From Legionella bononiensis (GTDB lineage: Bacteria; Pseudomonadota; Gammaproteobacteria; Legionellales; Legionellaceae), in the NCBI RefSeq assembly GCF_016786215.1, contig NZ_JADOBG010000022.1, forward strand, positions 248,001-312,000: DNA of 64,000 nt, in the 5' to 3' direction. Position numbers and translations under genes: made by a program. Below the pieces are notes generated by a model. It was given only the letters and a program-made list of their open reading frames with translations. It had not been told where the DNA came from and did not search any database. This document shows, piece by piece, positions 29,611-37,208 of this stretch (its first letter is position 1; every line of letters starts with the position of its first letter).

Positions 29611-30036
29611 TACGGAACTTGCGAAAAACCCAAATGTCGAGGCAAAAGGAGTCTGTGTTACGTCTCAATCAACCCGAACATTTCGTCATCCTGAACGCAG
29701 TGAAGGATCTCCAAAAGCAGGCACCCTGCCGATTTCAGGAGATCTCTCACTTCGTTCGAGATGACGTATTCCGATTTGATTAAAAAATCCCTTTAGCGAA
29801 GACATTGGGGATTTTTAACATGGGACTTACGAATAACCCAAAGGTCGAGGCAAAAGGAGTTTGTGTTACTTCTCAATCAACCCGAACATTTCGTCATCCT
29901 GAACGTAGTGAAGGATCTCCAAAAGCAGGCACCCTGCCGATTTCAGGAGATCTCTCACTTCGTTTGAGATGACGTATTCCGATTTGATTAAAAATTACTT
30001 TTAACGAAGAGATTGGGGATTGTTTGGAAGTCCTGA
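29574..30036. repeat. Tandem MITE copies (period 208 bp) with 83-bp palindromic cores
   Basis: Two full units and one partial unit lie head to tail. The marker gacattgggg (gagattgggg in the last) is at 29593, 29801 and 30009, a constant 208 bases apart. The palindromic cores are at 29684-29766 and 29892-29974. Left ends ggaacttgcgaaaaac (29614) and ggacttacgaataac (29823) and the right end ggaagtcctga (to 30036) match the terminal repeats of the complete element at 59124-59341. The polyketide synthase stop lies in the first partial unit and the stop of the leftward hydrolase gene lies in the last. Confidence 0.85.
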
Positions 30037-31515
30037 TTCTAACAGGTTACCTAAGTGCTCTATCATGTACTCATGCATGTTTTTTTTATGATACTGAGTA
30101 TCAAACATGAAACGCCTTGGTGCGGAATGAGAAGATGGATTAGTATTTGTCTTGATGCTTCTGTCTAAAGTGAATTCATGAGATTCTACATCATCAGCCA
30201 ACTGGCGTTGTTCTTCTATTGAAAGTGGTTTACCGTTCTTTTGCTTTTGTTTGATTCCTTCTAAATGCTCAGCCATCAGTGAAGCGATTGAGGAAAAACT
30301 GTCATGAACCAGATCATCGTCATCGTAGTGATCTGGATTTTGATGATTACGCGCTACTGAATACAGTTTATACGCTGATGGAATTCTATCCCAGGCACTA
30401 CCCGCATCGATATGCCATCCCGCCATCCATATTAACGGAGCTATAAAAAGATACGTCAGGCCTACAAGCAAATAGCTGAGCCAATTAAGAGGGTTCCATG
30501 GATTGCAATTACCTTTAGGCATGACATAACCTACAATTAATCGAATAAGCGAGCGGTAGGAGCGTTCATTATATAACTGTACTTTATATCCTTTATCATG
30601 CATCTCTGCTGCGGAAAGTGTAGCGATAGCCGCTCCCAGACTCATACCTTCAAAAGCAATATGTTCGGGCTTTACTCCAGACTCCAGCAATCGCCGAGCT
30701 TGTGCCAGGACATCTTGAACCATATGGCCTTGAGTCCAGATCATGCCTTTGCTGTAATCAATTCCCCGATAATTAAATCCAACTACGGTACAACCAATGT
30801 TTGTAGCAGTAGTATAAAAATCTTTTAACCAATACATGTAATTTTGGTTACGTGCCATACAAACAATAACAAACTTTCGTTCCGCCATAGGCTTCGATTG
30901 TTCCTCGTTGTTCGATACCTCGACAGATTCCAGAATGGCATTATTGGAAATTTCTAAAGTAAAAAAATCCATGTTGATTTTTCGAGGTCGTTCAAAAAAA
31001 TCGTGATCGTATTTATGACGTACCTGTTCTTTGAAATACTGAGCCAGGTGATCATCCAGCCGTTCCATTCCCTTAATATGGATGTCTTCAATGGCAAATT
31101 GTTTGTTAGTGCATTTATCATAAGTGGACTTTCCCTGGATAAGGCGTCCAATTTCCTCGATAATGAAATCAACATAGGCTTTATGAGCATGATTATTAAA
31201 AGATAATTGTCGTTTTCCTAAAGAACTAAGTTGAGGAATTACATCATAGTAACTTCTGGGGTTTTTATCAGACCGCCCGGGAAGAACATTAACAACGACC
31301 GCCCCTTTCTCAGTTCGATCCTCAGAAAAAAACTGTACATGAATTGGTTTTTGCAGCCTGACTTCATCTGGACCTAATGCAATATTGATGATAATTCGTC
31401 TTAGGATGAAGGTTAAAATCCAATTTAACTTCATAACCAGTTCTCTGATATACTCTGACCAGAATCCTCGTTCAGGTTCATCAAGAATATAATAGCCAGG
31501 AACACGAGTTCTCAT
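30001..31515 (-). CDS. SidB/Sdb-like alpha-beta hydrolase, probable effector
   Basis: 504 residues. A short hydrophobic segment near 29-48 (LNWILTFILRRIIINIAL) is followed by a long linker and then an alpha-beta-hydrolase core from about 215: FVIVCMARNQNYMYWLKDFY, a strand TVVGFNYRGID, and the nucleophile elbow EGMSLGAAIATLSA with Ser292 in G-x-S-x-G. A second hydrophobic stretch lies at about 345-370 (WLSYLLVGLTYLFIAPLIWM). This layout and the NYRG/GMSLG motifs recall the SidB/SdbA-C family of Legionella effectors, likely lipases or esterases. The last 12 codons (SGLPNNPQSLR and stop) are MITE sequence, so the original C-terminus has been replaced; this could affect secretion. Confidence 0.7.
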   Translation of the reverse strand: MRTRVPGYYILDEPERGFWSEYIRELVMKLNWILTFILRRIIINIALGPDEVRLQKPIHVQFFSEDRTEKGAVVVNVLPGRSDKNPRSYYDVIPQLSSLGKRQLSFNNHAHKAYVDFIIEEIGRLIQGKSTYDKCTNKQFAIEDIHIKGMERLDDHLAQYFKEQVRHKYDHDFFERPRKINMDFFTLEISNNAILESVEVSNNEEQSKPMAERKFVIVCMARNQNYMYWLKDFYTTATNIGCTVVGFNYRGIDYSKGMIWTQGHMVQDVLAQARRLLESGVKPEHIAFEGMSLGAAIATLSAAEMHDKGYKVQLYNERSYRSLIRLIVGYVMPKGNCNPWNPLNWLSYLLVGLTYLFIAPLIWMAGWHIDAGSAWDRIPSAYKLYSVARNHQNPDHYDDDDLVHDSFSSIASLMAEHLEGIKQKQKNGKPLSIEEQRQLADDVESHEFTLDRSIKTNTNPSSHSAPRRFMFDTQYHKKNMHEYMIEHLGNLLESGLPNNPQSLR

Positions 31516-31548
31516 TTGAATTCACCGTTTAACAGTAACAAGCTTTAA

Positions 31549-31566
31549 ATTAAGCGTTTTATTAAG
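31549..31566 (-). promoter_or_regulatory. Degenerate PmrA-type direct repeat
   Basis: Read on the minus strand, two CTTAAT half-sites lie 12 bases apart upstream of the hydrolase gene. The Legionella PmrA consensus spaces such halves by 11, so this is one base too wide and only suggestive. Confidence 0.25.
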
Positions 31567-31664
31567 TTGGTGTCAATGCAAGCAATCACAAATCAATTTC
31601 AGAACAGGTCGATTACTCTAAAGTTAAAAACAATAAACACTAACGAAACTCTAAAAATTAGAGT

Positions 31665-31684
31665 CTTAATCTTTCCTTAATAAT
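31665..31684 (+). promoter_or_regulatory. PmrA-type box upstream of the Wip-like gene
   Basis: The direct repeat CTTAATCTT-TC-CTTAATAAT fits the Legionella PmrA consensus (cTTAATatT, two bases, cTTAATatT) in both halves and in spacing. It ends 41 bases before the start codon at 31726. A 17-bp palindrome actctaa-aaa-ttagagt abuts it at 31648-31664. -10 candidates are TAGACT at 31692 and TTATAC at 31700. PmrA is known to control many Dot/Icm effector genes. Confidence 0.65.
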
Positions 31685-31725
31685 GGTAATGTAGACTATT
31701 TATACAAAAAATGCGGAGTAAAATA

Positions 31726-33357
31726 ATGAGTCATCAATTAATCAGTGAACAGGTTGATATTTATCAATTTCCTGATGTTTGTTATCCAGCCAAAGAAAAT
31801 ACACAAATAACCATTGGTGATCTTCATGGAAATTCCATGAAATTAATGTTCATGCTTGTTAAGCAAGGTATAACAACCAATGTTACCAAAGAACAATACG
31901 ATAAACTTACAGCCCTCTATAACAAAAATGTTGTTGATTTAACAAAACAAGATATTGAAGAATTTAATAAGATCATTGCTGGAATTACATTTAATAAGAC
32001 GGCAATAACGCTTATTGGCGATGAGCTGGCAGATCGCGGAAGCAATGATTATTTTACCCTTAAAATTCTGGAGAAACTGAAAGAACAACAGGTTCCAGTT
32101 AAAATAATAATATCAAACCACAGTATAGAGTTTCTTCAAGCATGCGAAAAATATGAAACAACGAAACACTTTCGTCCACCGATGTTAATGGATGGGCATG
32201 CTGATTCATTAGTAAATTTGAATACTCTTGTAGAAAAGGGGATTGTTTCTGCAGAAGAAGTCTTAAAATTAGCGCAAAACGCCTATAAGCCCAATATAAA
32301 AGCAATTTCCTACTCGTTAAATGAAGACAGTTCAGAAATTACTCTATATAGCCATTCAGGGATCGGTTTAAATATTTTAAGAGGACTTGCTGATCAATTT
32401 AACGTTCCTTATAAAGACTCTTCAGCAGTAGAGTTAGCTAAAACCATTGATAAGATCAATCAGAAATTTCAAGAACATGTGCAACAGGGCACTGTTCATA
32501 CACTATGCCCACCTGACGCAATGTATGCAGGTTATACTGGTTATACTGACTTAACTAAAACACCTTTAGTTTGTGCAATGTGGAACAGGCTCTATAAAAT
32601 CATGGAACGCCCAGCTAATCACAAAGGTTATCGTCTGGTCTATGTCCATGGACATGATCCAAAAGATCCAGATCAAGATCAAGAACACGTGCGTAATCTG
32701 GATGCAAATAATAATCTAGGTAAATTGATATACATGAATCAGGGTACTTATGAAGTTCTATGCACAGACATCTATTCTAAAGATCTAGCGGAACAAATAG
32801 AAAATAACGATAAGCAACACGATTTTGTTGAACAAGTCGAATTAGTACTACCTAAAACTGAACAAGTCGATGCAGGTCAGTTCGATGCACAACAAAGTCA
32901 TGTAGATCAAAACGAATTATTAAAACCGACTACTATTTCATTAGATCAATTAAAACAATCGTTTGATGAACAATTGGAACAAATCAAGAAGAAAGAAAAA
33001 GTCTTAAGACAGGACGGTTATACTGATGCCGCGGATGCTGCAAAAAAATTGCATCAAAAAATAACCGACAGTTTCAATAAAACACTTCCCAATAATGCAG
33101 AGCAGTTTAAAAAAGAGTGTAAAGACGCAATAGATGAAGCTCTTCCTCAATTGGAAAACCATCGAGGTTGGAAACTTGCTTTAAACTATCTGATGCTTAC
33201 GGCTACTGGTATTGGAGTTCTCGTTGTTTTAGCTGATATGGGCCATAAGCTTGTTACAGGAAAACACCTCTCTTTCTTCAAAACAGATACAGCCCAAAAA
33301 GTAAGTGATTTAGAAAAAATGGTAGACGAAGTTCCAGAGTCTCCAAAACTTCAATAA
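31726..33357 (+). CDS. PPP-type phosphatase resembling WipA/WipB, probable effector
   Basis: 543 residues from the ATG at 31726, which has GGAG seven bases upstream; an ATG at 31711 has none. The motifs of PPP-superfamily metallophosphatases appear in order: GDLHGN (D32, H34), GDELADRG (D99, D103, R104), SNHS (N131, H132), YSHSG and VHGHD. The Legionella effectors WipA and WipB share this domain and this size. After about residue 350 comes a Gln/Asp-rich linker and coiled-coil (LDQLKQSFDEQLEQIKKKEK), then a hydrophobic segment near 490-510 (LMLTATGIGVLVVLA), then a polar acidic tail (EKMVDEVPESPKLQ). Substrate (protein Ser/Thr or Tyr phosphate) is unknown. A PmrA box upstream supports an effector role. 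Confidence 0.8.
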   Translation: MSHQLISEQVDIYQFPDVCYPAKENTQITIGDLHGNSMKLMFMLVKQGITTNVTKEQYDKLTALYNKNVVDLTKQDIEEFNKIIAGITFNKTAITLIGDELADRGSNDYFTLKILEKLKEQQVPVKIIISNHSIEFLQACEKYETTKHFRPPMLMDGHADSLVNLNTLVEKGIVSAEEVLKLAQNAYKPNIKAISYSLNEDSSEITLYSHSGIGLNILRGLADQFNVPYKDSSAVELAKTIDKINQKFQEHVQQGTVHTLCPPDAMYAGYTGYTDLTKTPLVCAMWNRLYKIMERPANHKGYRLVYVHGHDPKDPDQDQEHVRNLDANNNLGKLIYMNQGTYEVLCTDIYSKDLAEQIENNDKQHDFVEQVELVLPKTEQVDAGQFDAQQSHVDQNELLKPTTISLDQLKQSFDEQLEQIKKKEKVLRQDGYTDAADAAKKLHQKITDSFNKTLPNNAEQFKKECKDAIDEALPQLENHRGWKLALNYLMLTATGIGVLVVLADMGHKLVTGKHLSFFKTDTAQKVSDLEKMVDEVPESPKLQ

Positions 33358-34207
33358 TCTCTAGTTTGGAAGGTGACGCATATTCTGCTCCAGGATGCAC
33401 ACCTCTGCAGGTTGAATGTGAACATTTTACTGAACATTTCAGAATAAGTGTTCACATTACCCACTGAATTGAACCCAATAGAAATCTTCACTAATGTTTG
33501 TATGAATATCAAAATGAAAAGTTATTCTACTATCAATTCATCATCACACCCAGCATGTAACAGCCCCTCTTCCAGAAGTCTGATTCGTTACGTGGTGACT
33601 TCTTTTTGGATGGTTAAATGGACATTATTCTCCCAATAGATTCAACTGTCGAATTTTGGTCACAGTGTGTTGATGAGCAAACTCAACTCAACACTATGAG
33701 TAAATCCCAATCATCGATTAAACCAGTTTAATAAATAAGAAAACCAAGAGTCTATTCACAGAGATATCCACAGAAAATGTGGATAAGTGAACCATCATTA
33801 ACTCAATAAAAAATCCGCTTCACCCTATATACAATAAGGAATTTCGGGTGAATTTGAGTATGAGTTGAATAAATACATTAATGAAATCAGAAATAAATAT
33901 CCACAAGAAGAGTACTGCCAAATTGGATATTCGGAGTACCATGTTAACAACAAAAAAATTAAAAAAACAGTCTTGACTAAAACAATTTAACTATATTTTT
34001 TTATAATATTTGGGGAGTGTTTGGAATTCAGCCCTGCCGCCTACCAACTGAGCTTGATGCTTCGAATTAGTCTGAAGCTTAAGTTGAACCACTATAATAA
34101 ATGTTTTTTGAATTCAGATCTGAACCAGTCGTGCTGAAGATTGAGTAATCCCCCATAATATATAACACCGAATCCGAAGTGCAACACTGAATAAAAATCA
34201 CTCCATA
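33358..34207. other. 850-base stretch without a supported gene
   Basis: It holds an inverted repeat aatgtgaaca/tgttcacatt at 33415-33458, the 37-bp repeat at 33752-33788, and a stretch at about 33829-33990 that reads as an open tail (EFEYELNKYINEIRNKYPQE and on) without a start codon. The last looks like the end of a lost gene. The tract is A+T rich and looks decayed; nothing else was seen. Confidence 0.5.
33752..33788. repeat. 37-bp repeat with hairpin and DnaA-box-like site
   Basis: The 37 bases starting ctattcacagagatatccac recur exactly, inverted, at 40616-40652, with weaker similarity on one side beyond the ends. The sequence contains atccaca-gaaa-atgtggat, a hairpin, and on the other strand ttatccaca, identical to a consensus DnaA box. 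Confidence 0.7.
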
Positions 34208-35221
34208 TCATGGACGATTAAAGGGAGCAGGAATATCATGTTCCTGTTCAACAGAGTTGTTATTGTTGGTTCTATTTTTGTAAAAATCTAAAGCACCTTT
34301 TCGAACCATATGAACGAGGATGCTTCCTTGATCTGTAACAGCAACTTTATTGATTTCTTCCCCACCTAAATAAGCATCGGAAAAATCCAGCAGATTTCTA
34401 AAATACTCTTTTGAAGTACCCAATGCCTTTAACATATCAAAGGCAGTATATCCAGCCTTGTTTTTAAGCTCGCTAAATACATTCCAAATACCCAGTTCAT
34501 CCGCCCTGTTTTTTAATTCATTCAATAATTCTTCTTGTCCTGTGATTGAAGCGATATGAAATACACTATTTCCTCTGGGAGTTGGCTGCATCAATTCCTC
34601 TGCAGAATAGTAAGGAAGCACCATTTTAACGGCCTCAATATCCCCAGCTTTAACCAATAACATCAAAGGTGAGTTTACCGGCATACCTCTAGCTGCTATT
34701 TCAGATGTTATTTCACCGCGAGGATGATTAGGAGTTGTTAATAAATATTGAGCGGATTGAGAAGTTTGAGCTAATTGACAGAGTTTACTTAATACCGACA
34801 TGATTTCTTTATGACCTACTCGGTGATACTCTTGTGCTTTAGTAAAAACTCGCTCTGCCAAAAAACCAGTCAAGGGAGTATTACCCATCTCGTCATTGGA
34901 ATAAGGATTCGATTCGAAGGCTTGCACCATGTGATCCGCTTGCCCCCTGCCTTTGGAACATGATACCCCGTAACTTAATTCATTATGTTTGTATAAAGAA
35001 GGAGCATTGCCAATGAAATAGGACGCATCCATATTATCAAGATCGTCCTCATTGTGCTCATCATCCACAAATATACTTCGTAAACCGTCTATAAAGGAGA
35101 ACAAAGTATATGTCACAGGAGCCCAAAGAAATTTCAAGCTTAATACATAAGTTAAATAAGACTCATTATTTCGAGGAAGATCAAAAAATCGATGCCAAAA
35201 ACTTCTACGCTCTGCTGCCAT
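34208..35221 (-). CDS. Ankyrin-repeat protein, probable effector
   Basis: 337 residues; AAGGAG lies six bases before the ATG at 35221. A moderately hydrophobic segment near 28-50 (VLSLKFLWAPVTYTLFSFID) is followed by a polar part. Two to three ankyrin-like repeats begin about residue 180: SPLMLLVKAGDIEAVKMVLP, then GNSVFHIASITGQEELLNEL, then KAGYTAFDMLKALG. The C-terminus is polar with acidic residues (SVEQEHDIPAPFNRP). A good PmrA-type direct repeat and a TATAAT lie upstream. Target and activity are unknown. Confidence 0.7.
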   Translation of the reverse strand: MAAERRSFWHRFFDLPRNNESYLTYVLSLKFLWAPVTYTLFSFIDGLRSIFVDDEHNEDDLDNMDASYFIGNAPSLYKHNELSYGVSCSKGRGQADHMVQAFESNPYSNDEMGNTPLTGFLAERVFTKAQEYHRVGHKEIMSVLSKLCQLAQTSQSAQYLLTTPNHPRGEITSEIAARGMPVNSPLMLLVKAGDIEAVKMVLPYYSAEELMQPTPRGNSVFHIASITGQEELLNELKNRADELGIWNVFSELKNKAGYTAFDMLKALGTSKEYFRNLLDFSDAYLGGEEINKVAVTDQGSILVHMVRKGALDFYKNRTNNNNSVEQEHDIPAPFNRP

Positions 35222-35262
35222 TAAATACTCCTTGTGGTATCTAATGATTATTATACGCTTAA

Positions 35263-35282
35263 AAGTTTAAGGAAATATTAAA
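35263..35282 (-). promoter_or_regulatory. PmrA-type box upstream of the ankyrin gene
   Basis: On the minus strand it reads TTTAATATT-TC-CTTAAACTT, close to the PmrA consensus with correct two-base spacing. A perfect TATAAT follows seven bases downstream (35250-35255), and the gene starts at 35221. Confidence 0.6.
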
Positions 35283-35433
35283 AAGACTATGATTTGAAAC
35301 TGAACAAATTAATGCATCACTTATTTGACTACCCACAGTATTATTTATCTTGGTCATAAAGCTCTATCAAAATATGTAAATAAATTTTAAAATGCAACCG
35401 GAACAAGTAACCGCTTAATAACACAGAGAATTT

Positions 35434-35516
35434 CGTCATTCAGAGCGAAGCGAAGGATCTCCACATACTGGAACAGCGCCACGCCAGGGAGATCCCTCTT
35501 TGCATTCGGGATGACG
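35434..35516. repeat. 83-bp palindromic core (repeat A)
   Basis: It begins cgtcattcagagcgaagcga and ends gcattcgggatgacg, the same 83-base length as the other cores. No terminal repeats of the full element are evident around it. It lies upstream of the small acidic protein gene. Confidence 0.85.
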
Positions 35517-35637
35517 TTTCCCTAGGTTATTAAGACGTTACAGAAAAACCAAGCTTGATAAAACCACTTCATCTTTTTCAAGTACGTTTTCTTTCCAATT
35601 AATTTAACCCTTAATTTTAATTTATGGAGTATTGATT

Positions 35638-36060
35638 ATGCCTTCAACACCCCCAGGTTCACCAAAACCAGAAAGAAGTAATGAACAAACATCTCCACCG
35701 AGAAATCCGAACACTCTTTTTGGACATACTCCCCATATATATCGCTGCGCGCACAACCATATCCATATGATAGATATGGTAGACGGAGAACTAATATTCT
35801 TAACCTTCACACAGTTCCCCGAACTCACTCCGTTTGTTATGCTAGCATCAATTATTCAAGACCTAGATCTAAGTGATGAAGATACTGAAGATTATTACAG
35901 AGAAGAAGATGCTGATGAAGTAACAGCTGAATCATCTACCAATGAAAAACAAACTGAACCCTCCGACCCTCTTCCTGCACCATTGACTAAAGAAGAACAA
36001 GAGCTAGAGGAAGATCAAGAAGAAGATGTATTACGATCATTCAGATCGATGAGTATGTAA
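35638..36060 (+). CDS. Small acidic protein, possible effector
   Basis: 140 residues from the ATG at 35638, with GGAG eight bases upstream. No known domain. The first 35 residues are rich in Pro, Ser and Lys (STPPGSPKPERSNEQTSPPR), a middle segment may fold (GELIFLTFTQFPELTPFVML), and the C-terminal half is very acidic (LSDEDTEDYYREEDADEV; KEEQELEEDQEEDVLRSF). Glutamate-rich stretches near the C-terminus are a known feature of many Dot/Icm substrates (the E-block), so an effector role is a fair guess only. A small hairpin follows its stop. Confidence 0.6.
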   Translation: MPSTPPGSPKPERSNEQTSPPRNPNTLFGHTPHIYRCAHNHIHMIDMVDGELIFLTFTQFPELTPFVMLASIIQDLDLSDEDTEDYYREEDADEVTAESSTNEKQTEPSDPLPAPLTKEEQELEEDQEEDVLRSFRSMSM

Positions 36061-36069
36061 TAGTGCATT

Positions 36070-36087
36070 CCGCGGTCTTTGCCGCGG
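36070..36087 (+). terminator. Short GC hairpin between the acidic gene and dinB
   Basis: ccgcgg-tctttg-ccgcgg directly follows the stop at 36060. The T run after it is poor, so it would be a weak terminator at most. Confidence 0.35.
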
Positions 36088-36122
36088 ATTTCATCACATT
36101 GATTGTATTCTGCGATTGAATA

Positions 36123-37190
36123 ATGAATCCGATAAGAAAAATCATCCATATCGATATGGACTGCTTTTATGCCGCAATTGAAATGCGTGACTTCCCTGAA
36201 CTTGCGGATAAGCCTATAGCGGTAGGAGGAGAAGCGGTACGTCGTGGAGTAATAGCAACCTGTAATTATTCCGCTCGCCAATTCGGGGTGCGATCCGCAA
36301 TGCCAACAGCTCATGCCCTAAAACTGTGTCGCCAATTAATCTTGCGCCCTGTACGTATGGATGTCTATCAAAAAGAAAGCCAATACATCAGAGCTCTATT
36401 TGCAGAGTACACTGATCTTGTTGAGCCCTTATCTTTAGATGAAGCATATCTTGACGTCACCCATTCCACGAAATGCCAGGGAAGCGCAACCTGGATAGCG
36501 CAGGAACTACGCGACCGAATTTATCAAACACGACAACTTACTGCGAGCGCAGGAATAGCTCCTAATAAAAGCCTGGCAAAAATCGCCAGTGATTGGCATA
36601 AACCGAATGGTCAAATGGTGATCAGACCAGAGGATATCCCTGACTTTATTGCTCAGTTACCAGTCCGTAAATTATTCGGCGTAGGCCCCCGAATGGAAGA
36701 ACGACTTAACGCGCTCAACATTAAAACCTGCTCTGATTTGCAGCACTATTCCATCGAATTTCTTTCAAAAAAATTCGGCACCATAGGCCAGAGACTTTAT
36801 GAACTCGCTCGAGGTATAGATAATCGCCCCGTAAATCCTGATCGTAATCGAAAGTCCATCAGTGTTGAAGAAACGTATCCAACAGACTTACCCGATAGTA
36901 AGGCCTGTGTCGCAGCCATACCAGAACTGATTAAACGCCTTGAAGTGCGTATACAGCGTACTGGTACAATTTCTAACATTCATACCCTCTTCGTAAAATT
37001 GAAATTTAATGACTTTCAACAAACAACTGTTGAGCGGGTAAGCCATACCATTGATATGGAAATTTTACATCAAATGGTACATGAAGGTTTTTCCAGAAAA
37101 AGCATGCCCGTTCGATTACTAGGCATAGGAATCAAGCTCAAACAAGAACCGGTGCATGACCCGATGCAATTGCCACTACTTGATTTTTAA
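36123..37190 (+). CDS. dinB: DNA polymerase IV (Y family)
   Basis: 355 residues, the normal length for DinB. The catalytic pattern is complete: HIDMDCFYAAIE with the first Asp and the steric-gate Phe-Tyr, then LSLDEAYLDVT with the second acidic pair, then the SAGIAPNKSLAKIASD helix-turn-helix, and the helix-hairpin-helix part FGVGPRMEERLNALNI. The little-finger domain follows and the protein ends PMQLPLLDF, matching the beta-clamp-binding QLPLL-type motif. It copies damaged DNA, with low fidelity, during translesion synthesis. No LexA-like operator was seen upstream. Confidence 0.96.
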   Translation: MNPIRKIIHIDMDCFYAAIEMRDFPELADKPIAVGGEAVRRGVIATCNYSARQFGVRSAMPTAHALKLCRQLILRPVRMDVYQKESQYIRALFAEYTDLVEPLSLDEAYLDVTHSTKCQGSATWIAQELRDRIYQTRQLTASAGIAPNKSLAKIASDWHKPNGQMVIRPEDIPDFIAQLPVRKLFGVGPRMEERLNALNIKTCSDLQHYSIEFLSKKFGTIGQRLYELARGIDNRPVNPDRNRKSISVEETYPTDLPDSKACVAAIPELIKRLEVRIQRTGTISNIHTLFVKLKFNDFQQTTVERVSHTIDMEILHQMVHEGFSRKSMPVRLLGIGIKLKQEPVHDPMQLPLLDF

Positions 37191-37208
37191 CGTGTTCTCT
37201 TCAATAGA

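Noticed and set aside
33448..33639. 63-residue plus-strand frame with LNPIE, as in some transposases
   Set aside because: The match is five residues, the rest has no transposase feature, and the region looks decayed.
34021..34075. tRNA-like D-arm sequence (minus strand agctcagttggtagg)
   Set aside because: Only the D-arm motif matches; no acceptor, anticodon or T arm could be folded around it, so it is not called a tRNA or an attachment site.
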